64,000 bases of DNA from Nitrospirota bacterium (lineage in GTDB: Bacteria > Nitrospirota > UBA9217), in contig JALNZF010000007.1 of the NCBI GenBank assembly GCA_023229435.1, positions 90,145-154,144 of the forward strand, given 5' to 3'. Of the stretch, positions 25,688-32,422 are shown one piece after another (the first letter of the stretch is position 1; each line of letters starts with the position of its first letter). The notes beneath the pieces were generated by a model. The model saw only the letters and a program-made list of their open reading frames with translations. It was not told the DNA's origin and made no database searches. A program made the position numbers and the translations under genes.

Positions 25688-26050
25688 ATGTCTGATCCTA
25701 ATTGGCCTGCGAATCCAGATCTTAATTGGATTAAGAAAACTGATGATGAATTAATATCGATAATCAACAGTGACAATATGACCGTCCCTAACGATATGAA
25801 AAATGCCGCACGTTCTGAACTACACAAAAGAAAAAAGCGAATAGACAACCGTATGCTTCTCATGACATTAATTATCCTTCTTTTGACTGCATATCTTGCA
25901 TATCGTGAGTATTTTAGAAAAACACCTTCTGATATATCTGCCCCCATATCTACTCACGAGAATACAATCAAGATAGCCAATCCAAGCGAAAAAAAACAAG
26001 CACCACAAGATAATTCCGATATAGCGCATAGTTCTACCTCAACAAAATAG
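25688..26050 (+). CDS. Cassette-borne single-pass membrane protein
   Basis: 120 residues. A hydrophilic N-terminus (DDELISIINS ... ELHKRKKRIDN), one membrane helix (RMLLMTLIILLLTAYLAYR) and a polar C-terminal tail. The leader AAAGTCAAAAGCAAAGGATA is like that of the small ORF at 27710. No attC-like motif separates it from the lipoprotein gene upstream, so the two may share a cassette. Function unknown. Confidence 0.65.
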   Translation: MSDPNWPANPDLNWIKKTDDELISIINSDNMTVPNDMKNAARSELHKRKKRIDNRMLLMTLIILLLTAYLAYREYFRKTPSDISAPISTHENTIKIANPSEKKQAPQDNSDIAHSSTSTK

Positions 26051-26055
26051 AAATG

Positions 26056-26095
26056 TTCCAACAAACGGATCGAGCCCACAAGACGGGGCTCATCC
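26056..26095 (+). repeat. attC-like half-site motif, copy 2
   Basis: TTCCAAC (26056-26062) then ATCGAGCCC and GGGGCTC, six bases after the stop of the preceding ORF, which is where an attC normally begins. Confidence 0.55.
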
Positions 26096-26100
26096 TTGCG

Positions 26101-26241
26101 TTCCTACGGCGCTTCGCGCCGCAGGAATGGGGCGATAACTCGCTAATTGCCTTGAATCACGGCGCAACCGAAAGACGCGCCGTAGGAACCAGGCAATCAA
26201 CATCGACGCCCGCTGCGCGGGCAGCGAGTTATCGCCCCATT
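26101..26241. repeat. Branched folded DNA element, copy 2, with extra 5' hairpin
   Basis: A hairpin TTCCT.CGGCGC-TTC-GCGCCG.AGGAA (26101-26127) precedes the 19-bp outer stem at 26126-26144 and 26223-26241. The inner arms are ATTGCCT/AGGCAAT capped by ACGGCGC/GCGCCGT, and GCCCGC-TGC-GCGGGC (26208-26222). Followed by ATTGGAA, a near match (G to A) to a GTTRRRR-type core. Confidence 0.8.
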
Positions 26242-26247
26242 GGAATT

Positions 26248-26283
26248 GTCCAACCACACGCTCCAGATCGACAAGGCGACTGA
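26248..26283 (+). repeat. attC-like half-site motif, copy 3
   Basis: GTCCAAC matches the RYYYAAC inverse core exactly; CTCCAGATCGACAAGGCGAC follows. It lies three bases after the ATTGGAA that closes element copy 2. Confidence 0.55.
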
Positions 26284-26311
26284 GCCTAAATAAATCAAAG
26301 GAGACTTCTCG

Positions 26312-26737
26312 ATGAAAAATCTTTTGTGCATATCGGTTATTTGCTTGTCATTGCTTTCAGGGTGTGTGCTGCACAGAAAATTATTTTATTCAAAAGCCGA
26401 AATGAACGAATACAACGCGAAGGTAATGCTAAGTGATCAAGAAAAAGAACGTGAAGAATTTCCTTCACTTAAAATGAATGATATCGAAATCGGCATGACG
26501 AAACAACAGGTAATTCAGATTATGGGTCAGCCAAGTAGCACAAGCGCAATCAACAATAAAATGTATTTGAATTACAATTTGCACGAATGGAAAGGCAAAG
26601 AAAAAACCGCTTATTTTGTGAGATTTATTGACGGTAAAGTAGAATCATACGGTAAAACTGGTGATTTTGATTCCACGAAAGTTCCCGAAAGCAAAACGAC
26701 AGTTGATGTTAACATAAAAAACAAAGACTCGAAGTAG
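26312..26737 (+). CDS. Cassette-borne BamE/SmpA-like lipoprotein
   Basis: 141 residues. Lipoprotein signal MKNLLCISVICLSLLSGC. The mature part has IEIGMTKQQVIQIMGQPSS near residue 62, the helix-turn and Gly-x-Pro pattern of SmpA/OmlA (BamE) domains, followed by short strands (AYFVRFIDGKVESYG). Probably an outer-membrane-facing lipoprotein; the binding partner is unknown. AAAGGAG upstream of ATG 26312. AT-rich composition. Confidence 0.75.
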   Translation: MKNLLCISVICLSLLSGCVLHRKLFYSKAEMNEYNAKVMLSDQEKEREEFPSLKMNDIEIGMTKQQVIQIMGQPSSTSAINNKMYLNYNLHEWKGKEKTAYFVRFIDGKVESYGKTGDFDSTKVPESKTTVDVNIKNKDSK

Positions 26738-26798
26738 TTTGGTTGTATAGACTGCGTTTTTCTTGATCCGCCGCTATGATTTTTTTGTAGGAGAACAC

Positions 26799-26924
26799 AT
26801 GCCACCTCGTCATCTTGTAGTAATATCTACAAATCAATTATTAATACAAAGAGAACGTGATAAAATCCACGGCATATCAACCTTAGATATCGATAAGGAG
26901 GCATTCCTATGGATATTGAGATAA
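26799..26924 (+). CDS. Short ORF upstream of a cassette membrane protein
   Basis: 41 residues (MPPRHLVVISTNQLLIQRER...) with GTAGGAG six bases before ATG 26799. It overlaps the start of the next gene by 16 bases, the pattern of a coupled leader or small protein gene. No homologue recognised. Confidence 0.4.
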   Translation: MPPRHLVVISTNQLLIQRERDKIHGISTLDIDKEAFLWILR

Positions 26925-27364
26925 TATCTCCGATACAAAAGCTTCTGCCCGGTGCATTATCCAAGTGGTTACTGGGATTGTCCATAGCGCTATCAATATT
27001 CCTGTTAACGTGGCCCTCTTACAATCTACCAGCCAAATACTTAACAGACATAGAGATAGTAAAACTATTGTTGAGATTATTATCGGCAGGAATGCCATTA
27101 TTAATTGGAACCATATCATTAATTGCCATCCTGATTAATTACAACCTTAAATTAAACTCCAACCTATATCTTGCTAATGAAAAAATAGATCACTTGCAAA
27201 AAAGAAATTTTGATCTCAGTAAATCAACCGATACATTTCAATCATTTGCAACGACCTTTGCGTCACTTGCTGTTCAATCTATTTCACTTAACCAAAAGAC
27301 AACAGACTCGTGCCAAGAAGCTATCAACACTATGAAGAAAAAACTAACTGATTTATCAGCATAA
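26909..27364 (+). CDS. Cassette-borne two-helix membrane protein
   Basis: 151 residues. Two membrane helices (WLLGLSIALSIFLLTW and LLSAGMPLLIGTISLIAILI) then a polar, probably coiled tail (LYLANEKIDHLQKRNFDLSK). Strong ribosome site AAGGAGG seven bases before ATG 26909. The layout resembles small integron or phage membrane proteins; no named family recognised. An attC-like motif follows its stop by 20 bases. Confidence 0.65.
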   Translation: MDIEIISPIQKLLPGALSKWLLGLSIALSIFLLTWPSYNLPAKYLTDIEIVKLLLRLLSAGMPLLIGTISLIAILINYNLKLNSNLYLANEKIDHLQKRNFDLSKSTDTFQSFATTFASLAVQSISLNQKTTDSCQEAINTMKKKLTDLSA

Positions 27365-27383
27365 ATCAGCATCCGAAAAATCT

Positions 27384-27420
27384 TTCCAACCAGCAGCTCG
27401 AGTCCGACAAGCGGCTCAAC
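27384..27420 (+). repeat. attC-like half-site motif, copy 4
   Basis: TTCCAAC then CAGCAGCTCGAGTCCGAC and GCGGCTCAAC, almost identical to copy 1. Here no branched element is attached. Confidence 0.55.
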
Positions 27421-27529
27421 GGTTCCAAAATCTAAAAAGCCTGCATACGGAGGAAGTACGATTAACACACAATAGAGAGTTCACAGAGCGTCAGCGCGCC
27501 TTGAGCGCCAGAATGCCAGAACTCCAATC

Positions 27530-27550
27530 CGGGAAGTTTTATGCTTCCCG
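27530..27550 (+). promoter_or_regulatory. Leader hairpin before the 23-residue ORF
   Basis: CGGGAAG, 7-base loop, CTTCCCG, ending seven bases before the ribosome-binding site GGAGGTGA (27557-27564). Confidence 0.5.
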
Positions 27551-27567
27551 AGAAATGGAGGTGACCT

Positions 27568-27639
27568 ATGATTGATTGGATAATCATGGTAATCAAGGTC
27601 ATTCTGATTCTGCTTGAGATATTCAAGATGATACACTGA
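27568..27639 (+). CDS. 23-residue hydrophobic peptide, type I toxin-like
   Basis: ATG 27568 follows GGAGGTGA by three bases, a near-perfect ribosome site. The peptide begins MIDWIIMVIKVILILL and continues as one amphipathic membrane helix ending in a His. Size, hydrophobicity and a hairpin just upstream resemble type I toxin or small membrane protein genes. It lies within the 15-bp inverted-repeat unit. No antisense RNA can be shown from sequence alone. Confidence 0.45.
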   Translation: MIDWIIMVIKVILILLEIFKMIH

Positions 27640-27709
27640 TAACCCGATCCGCCGTATGCAGGCTTTAAATTCCACTGAGCATTTGAAAGTCAAAAGAAAA
27701 GGAGTGTAT

Positions 27710-27811
27710 ATGTCTTCTTCTACTACCCCAGAAATTTCACTCATTCATAAACTTTCTCACATTATTGAGAGAACTACATTCGGAGCGTATGGGGTCAGAC
27801 TTAAAGATTGA
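27710..27811 (+). pseudogene. Small ORF truncated by the transposase element
   Basis: Strong ribosome site AAAAGGAG then ATG 27710. The first 25 or so residues (MSSSTTPEISLIHKLSHII...) are native; from 27786 the frame reads into the left 29-bp inverted repeat and stops at 27811. The remainder of the gene is not visible beyond the element. Confidence 0.5.
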
Positions 27812-28810
27812 GTTATTGACACCTGTCGGGATATTTGCTATCCTCTGTCATGGCCAGAAAACCCCGAATTGAATACGAAGGCGCCTTTTATCATGTAATC
27901 ACCAGAGGAAACCAAAAGCAGAAGATATTTAAAGATCCCCTCGATTATCGTAAATTTCTTGAGATCCTTATCGGCTACAAACAACGCTATCATTTTCATC
28001 TCTATGCCTACATACTCATGTCCAACCATGTGCACCTTCTGATTGAAACCAGGGACATTCCTCTCTCCAAAATCCTTCAAGGTATCAACCAGCGGTATAC
28101 CATGTACTATAACCGAAGGTACAAGACCGTGGGGCACCTCTTTCAGGGCAGGTACAAAGCCATCCTTTGCGACCGCGACCGATATCTGCTGGCCCTTGTA
28201 AAATACATACATTACAATCCCCTGCGAGCGAAGATCGCTGAAAGTCTTGATCAATATTTGTGGAGCAGCCATCGAGCATATTTCACAAAAACAGAGCGGT
28301 CGGAGTTACTTGACATTGACCTTGTTCTCAGAATGTTTTCCGAGAACAAAGGCAGAGCACGAAAACAATACGCATTGTTCATGAACGACGGAGCAACGGT
28401 CAAACAAGAAGACATCTATGCCACCATAGATCAAAGACTCTTGGGAGACGAACGGTTTGTCGAAAAGGTCGTCGAAAAACACGAGGGAGAAATCAAGAAA
28501 GAGCGCCGAAAGAAGGAATACACCTTGCCCCGGTTAGCACGAGAGATTGAGCGGCAATACGGCGTATCGCTTGAAGATCTGCGATCATGGAGAAGAACCA
28601 TAAATATCTTGACTGCTCGACGACTCTTCAGTATCCTGGCAAAGGAATATGGTTATACGGGGCGAGAGATCGCGGCGTATTTACGGAAAGACCCTGCGGC
28701 CGTGACTGTGTATCTCCGGAGTAGCAAGGATGTTCGGAAAGAAGCAGAAGCAGTGGCCGCAGCTTTAAAGAAAGAATAAACAACTCAATCTTTAAGTCTG
28801 ACCCCATACG
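27786..28810. mobile_element. RAYT transposase unit with perfect 29-bp inverted repeats
   Basis: Left repeat 27786-27814 begins CGTATGGGGTCAGACTTAAA; the right repeat 28782-28810 is its exact complement over all 29 bases. Between them lies one transposase gene. No target duplication is evident. The unit sits between the integron array and the AI-2E permease gene. Confidence 0.8.
27850..28779 (+). CDS. REP-associated tyrosine transposase (Y1/HUH family)
   Basis: 309 residues. The HUH pair is H60-V-H62 in SNHVHLLIE and the likely nucleophile Tyr119 is in YIHYNPLRAKI. The C-terminal third is a DnaA/Trp-repressor-like helix-turn-helix (SILAKEYGYTGREIAAYL). These enzymes cut single-stranded hairpins (REP sequences). 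I chose ATG 27850 (MARKPRIEYEGAFYHVI) rather than TTG 27835. It reads the same way as the cassettes. Confidence 0.9.
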   Translation: MARKPRIEYEGAFYHVITRGNQKQKIFKDPLDYRKFLEILIGYKQRYHFHLYAYILMSNHVHLLIETRDIPLSKILQGINQRYTMYYNRRYKTVGHLFQGRYKAILCDRDRYLLALVKYIHYNPLRAKIAESLDQYLWSSHRAYFTKTERSELLDIDLVLRMFSENKGRARKQYALFMNDGATVKQEDIYATIDQRLLGDERFVEKVVEKHEGEIKKERRKKEYTLPRLAREIERQYGVSLEDLRSWRRTINILTARRLFSILAKEYGYTGREIAAYLRKDPAAVTVYLRSSKDVRKEAEAVAAALKKE

Positions 28811-28834
28811 GTTCCTGACGCGGAGGAAATTAAC

Positions 28835-30106
28835 ATGAAAAAAGAAATCGAACCCAATGCGGGCAGCATTCCACCGCTCCCCGAGAGCGACCCCTCCGCG
28901 GACAAGAAAACTCGTGTGGTGCGCTTCGAGGTATCGCCCAAGACGATGCTCCACCTCATCCTCGTCTTGGCCTGCCTGTGGCTGCTGATAAAGCTTTGGC
29001 CGGTCTTCCTGGTGCTCGTCGTCGCCCTTCTCATCGTCGGGACGATAAGTCCGGCCGTCAGCTGGCTGGAGGCGCGGCGTGTCAAGCGCGGCCTTGCGAT
29101 CGCCATCGCCTACACACTTCTCTTTGTCTTCGCTACCCTCGTCCTGATGCTGACGATCCCGACGCTGGTGTCGCAGGCCTCGGCGCTGGTCGAGCAGGAA
29201 CCCGTGTTTCGCGCACGCCTTTTGAATTTTCTCGACCGTTCCAACCTGACCGCGCCGCTCGCCACCTGGCTGCGGGACGTCAAGCCCGACGCTCTCTCGA
29301 GTGCCATCAGCGCAACGGCCTTCGCCTTCGCGATGCGCATCTTGGAGATCGCCGCGTACGGCGCGAGCGCCATCTTTCTCGCGCTCTACATCATGATCGA
29401 ACGCGACCGGCTTCGCGGCGGACTTTTCGCGGTCGTCCCCCGCTCGCACCATATCCGCCTCGCCCGCGTCCTGATGAATCTGGAGACGATCGTCGGCGCT
29501 TACATCCGCGGGCAGTTGCTCACATGCCTGCTCATTGCGGTCTTTTCGTTCGTCCTCCTGGTGGCGTGCGGCGTGCCGCACGCGCTGGCGCTTGCCGTGT
29601 TTGCGGGCATCGCGGATGTCCTGCCGTACATCGGCGCCTTACTCTCGATAGCACCGATGGTTCTTGTGGCGCTGGCGCGCAGCCCGGTCATCGCGGTAGT
29701 CGTCCTGATGATCATGCTCGCGTACGAGGAGTTCGAGAGCCGCGTGCTCGTTCCCCGCATTTACGGAAAGACGATGCGCCTTCCATCGTCCGTCGTGCTC
29801 TTCGCGCTCCTTGCGGGCGGGACGCTGATGGGGATCTCCGGCGCGCTCCTCGCGCTCCCTGTCGCAGCGACGATCATGATGCTCGTCGAGGAGCTTCGCG
29901 TCGAGCTGCCGGGTCAGCAGGAACAGGTCGCCGATGTGATACAGCGCGCCGTGGACGAGCGCTCGGAGGATGAGTACGAGCGCCGGACCGAGGGCGTGCC
30001 TGCGGAGCAGGCAGCTGCGATCGCCGTTGAGATGTCGGACGACCGGCGGAAGGTTGATAGCAGTCCGCCCAAGGATGCGGACGTGTCGGACTCGAAAGGC
30101 TCGTAG
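28835..30106 (+). CDS. AI-2E family transporter (PerM-like permease)
   Basis: 423 residues, about eight membrane helices: LHLILVLACLWLLIKLWPVF, ALLIVGTISPAVSWLE, and the family's conserved block GIADVLPYIGALLSIAPMVL near residue 255, followed by EEFESRVLVPRIYGKTMRLP. The C-terminal 60 or so residues are acidic and disordered. The exported substrate is unknown; some members export AI-2 or act as Na+/H+ antiporters. Clearly more GC-rich than its neighbours, which suggests a separate origin. CGGAGGA precedes ATG 28835. Confidence 0.85.
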   Translation: MKKEIEPNAGSIPPLPESDPSADKKTRVVRFEVSPKTMLHLILVLACLWLLIKLWPVFLVLVVALLIVGTISPAVSWLEARRVKRGLAIAIAYTLLFVFATLVLMLTIPTLVSQASALVEQEPVFRARLLNFLDRSNLTAPLATWLRDVKPDALSSAISATAFAFAMRILEIAAYGASAIFLALYIMIERDRLRGGLFAVVPRSHHIRLARVLMNLETIVGAYIRGQLLTCLLIAVFSFVLLVACGVPHALALAVFAGIADVLPYIGALLSIAPMVLVALARSPVIAVVVLMIMLAYEEFESRVLVPRIYGKTMRLPSSVVLFALLAGGTLMGISGALLALPVAATIMMLVEELRVELPGQQEQVADVIQRAVDERSEDEYERRTEGVPAEQAAAIAVEMSDDRRKVDSSPPKDADVSDSKGS

Positions 30107-30420
30107 ACTAGGGTCCGGGACTGCCTTGCCGTCCGCCTGAACGTGTGCCGCGAACGTTGAGAGATGGATTTGTCCCGCTCTTTGGTGACCGAAGGCCACG
30201 CCATGCGTCCTGAGCGCCCTGCTGAGCCTGTCGAAGCATTGTCAAAGGGTGAACGGTTTTGAGCAACAGCCCGTAGAGAAGCGACCCCTATTGCGCAATA
30301 ACGTATCCGGCGGCAAGTCGGGTGGAACGAAGCGAGACCCGTAATAGTAAACAAATCGCTCCATGCTGACCACGCTAAAGCGTGGCCTGTGAGCACAGCG
30401 TTCGCCCGCCATCCCTCATT
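30107..30420. other. Intergenic region without recognised gene
   Basis: About 310 bases. It contains the hairpin CCACGCTAAAGCGTGG (around 30367) and no ORF with family resemblance. The hairpin has no T-run. Confidence 0.5.
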
Positions 30421-31188
30421 TCAGAACTGGAAATATTTCGTCCTGCCCTTCCCCACCGGCCTCGCGTTTTTCAACATCTTATCCACAAACTGTTTCGCCT
30501 TTTCCACAGCCTTTTCCACAGGCAGTCCCCGGGCTATGAACACGGTTATTGCCGAGGAAAGTACGCATCCGGTGCCGTGAAACTCTCCTTTTCGGCGCAT
30601 TGTGGAGAAGGTCAGCACGGTCTTGCCGCCGTATAAGGTGTCGCTCGCGGGACCATCGGCATGCCCTCCCTTGATCAGCACGTACGCCGGCCCCATGTCG
30701 AGGATCCTTCCTGCGGCGAAATCCATGTCCGCTTCATTTCTGATCAGCATCTTGGCGAGAACTTCCGCCTCCGGGATATTGGGTGTCACGATCATTGCCC
30801 GGGGGAGGAGGGACTTCCTGAATGAAGCGAGCGCGGCGGGCTGGAGCAGCGCCTTGCCTGAACTCGATCTCAGCACGGGATCGATCACGAGGTTCTTGAT
30901 GCGATACGTTCCGAGGACAGCGGCCACGGCTTCCACATTCTGCCGGGTCAGGATCATTCCAATCTTGACCGCATCAGGCCTGATATCCGACAATAGCGCG
31001 TCGATCTGTTCCGACAATACTTTTGGCTTGATGGCGTGCGTCCCTGATACGCCCTTGCTGTTCTGGATGGTAAGGGCTGTCGGAACGGCCATGCCGAAAA
31101 CACCGAGGGTTTGAAAGGTCTTCAGGTCGGTCTGGATACCCGCGCCTGAGGAAGGGTCGGAACCCGCTATGGAGAGGACTTTGATCAT
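30421..31188 (-). CDS. thiD: Hydroxymethylpyrimidine/phosphomethylpyrimidine kinase
   Basis: 255 residues, ribokinase fold. VLSIAGSDPSSGAGIQTDLKTF start, IQNSKGVSG, DPVLRSSSGKALL, TPNIPEAEVL, IKGGHADG and GTGCVLSSAITVFIARG near the C-terminus. Phosphorylates HMP twice for thiamine synthesis. ATG 31188 follows GAGGG by five bases. Last thiamine gene on this strand, separated from the M23 gene by a repeat-filled gap. Confidence 0.95.
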   Translation of the reverse strand: MIKVLSIAGSDPSSGAGIQTDLKTFQTLGVFGMAVPTALTIQNSKGVSGTHAIKPKVLSEQIDALLSDIRPDAVKIGMILTRQNVEAVAAVLGTYRIKNLVIDPVLRSSSGKALLQPAALASFRKSLLPRAMIVTPNIPEAEVLAKMLIRNEADMDFAAGRILDMGPAYVLIKGGHADGPASDTLYGGKTVLTFSTMRRKGEFHGTGCVLSSAITVFIARGLPVEKAVEKAKQFVDKMLKNARPVGKGRTKYFQF

Positions 31189-31281
31189 GACTACCCTCAG
31201 TGTTGCACTTACGTATTGAACTCGCGGGGTCATTAAATTGTCTCTGTGTTTATTTCTGTTATATAAAAAGCTTTATTCTTT

Positions 31282-31313
31282 GTCACCTTTCTTGCGTGCC
31301 CAAGAAAGGTGAC
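31282..31313. repeat. 13-bp palindrome in a non-coding block
   Basis: GTCACCTTTCTTG, 6-base loop, CAAGAAAGGTGAC. The surrounding 31189-31499 has no gene. Near its end is the wording CAGCGTCCTCTGTGGTGAAT, another instance of the reiterated-word repeats. Confidence 0.6.
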
Positions 31314-31499
31314 CCAAAGAAGGGCACCCGGCGAAAATTCTTTACGCCATGCTCGGTCGTCCTCAGTACATTTCGGAAACTCGCCCTCCGGGCTCAGACA
31401 GTCCGAAATGCTTCACCCTCGGACTCGGTCGCCTGGCTAAATTTTCGCATGGGAACCGGCACGTCTTCTTGGTTTCCTCAGCGTCCTCTGTGGTGAATA

Positions 31500-32351
31500 T
31501 TATTCCATTTTAAGCTTGATCAACTTCAGCGGATCAACCTTCGCGCCCTGCATGCGCACGCCCCAGTGCAGGTGGGCGCCGGTGGAGCGGCCGGTAGAGC
31601 CGACAAAAGCTATCACGTCACCCTTCATGACTGCCTGCCCATGCCGGATATTGATCTTCGAGAGATGAAAGAACATGGTATAAATCCCCTGCCCATGATC
31701 GAGAACAACGCTGTTCCCGGAATAGAACAGGTCATCCACAAGCACCGCCACCCCGTCATTGGGCGCAAGCACCGGCTCTCCCTCGTCTGCCGTGAGGTCA
31801 ACTCCCGAGTGAGAACTCTTCGGAATTTTATTGATGATCCTTCTGACGCCGAACGGGGTGCCGACTTTTTTCCCGGGCAGGGGATCGATGAAGTTCCCGC
31901 TCCAGATCCGGACGGAATCGACAGGCCAGATGGCGGATGTCTTCTTCTGGTCCCGCTCCGTCCGCGCCTCGTTCTCGGGAGAAAGGACAACCATGTCCTC
32001 GGGCAAGGTGAGCCGCTGGACCGGGTACTTCTTCTTCACGATCCTGATGTTCTTGAGAAGCTTCCTGCCGTTGCTCATGACCTCAAGCGGATACGTCCCC
32101 GGTTCGCTGTTCAGGTCAATGCCGAGAAACGCTTTGAACGTTTTGTTTACCAGGTTGAAATGGAGCTGTTTGCCGTTGAACGTGCCTTCCACCGGACCAA
32201 CAGCATTCTTGACAGCCACGGTGATGATATCGCCGGGACCGATCTTGTTCGGCTGAATGACGACCGTAGGCGAAGCGACTGTCGCTGCGTGAACGAGAAG
32301 GGGCGATAAAACCAGTGCGATTATAAGTAATATGTTCTTCACTATCTTCAT
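31500..32351 (-). CDS. M23 family metallopeptidase, secreted
   Basis: 283 residues. Signal peptide MKIVKNILLIIALVLSPLLV. A C-terminal LytM domain with the zinc ligands in HSGVDLTADEGEP and GAHLHWGVRM. Presumably a murein endopeptidase in the periplasm, or an EnvC-like activator; both zinc motifs are intact, so it is probably active. ATG 32351 is chosen because the signal peptide starts there. It sits inside the thiamine block but is unrelated to it. Confidence 0.85.
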   Translation of the reverse strand: MKIVKNILLIIALVLSPLLVHAATVASPTVVIQPNKIGPGDIITVAVKNAVGPVEGTFNGKQLHFNLVNKTFKAFLGIDLNSEPGTYPLEVMSNGRKLLKNIRIVKKKYPVQRLTLPEDMVVLSPENEARTERDQKKTSAIWPVDSVRIWSGNFIDPLPGKKVGTPFGVRRIINKIPKSSHSGVDLTADEGEPVLAPNDGVAVLVDDLFYSGNSVVLDHGQGIYTMFFHLSKINIRHGQAVMKGDVIAFVGSTGRSTGAHLHWGVRMQGAKVDPLKLIKLKME

Positions 32352-32422
32352 ACCTCGGCTTTCAATGTATTCCACAATTACCCCTCACCCCGGCCCTCTC
32401 CCTCAAGGGGCGAGGGTGAAAT

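Larger units (their letters stand above)
27436..27666. repeat. 15-bp inverted repeats bounding a 231-bp unit
   Basis: AAAGCCTGCATACGG (27436-27450) and its exact complement CCGTATGCAGGCTTT (27652-27666). The unit contains the 23-residue ORF at 27568 and a leader hairpin. It may be a small mobile element or an oversized cassette recombination site. Confidence 0.65.

Noticed and set aside
25104..27420. Calling the array repeats a CRISPR
   Set aside because: Repeats are few, long, folded and separated by genes; there are no uniform spacers and no cas genes.
28628..29973. Long open frames on both strands overlapping the AI-2E permease
   Set aside because: The permease frame has membrane helices and family motifs; the others are charged low-information translations expected from its high G+C.
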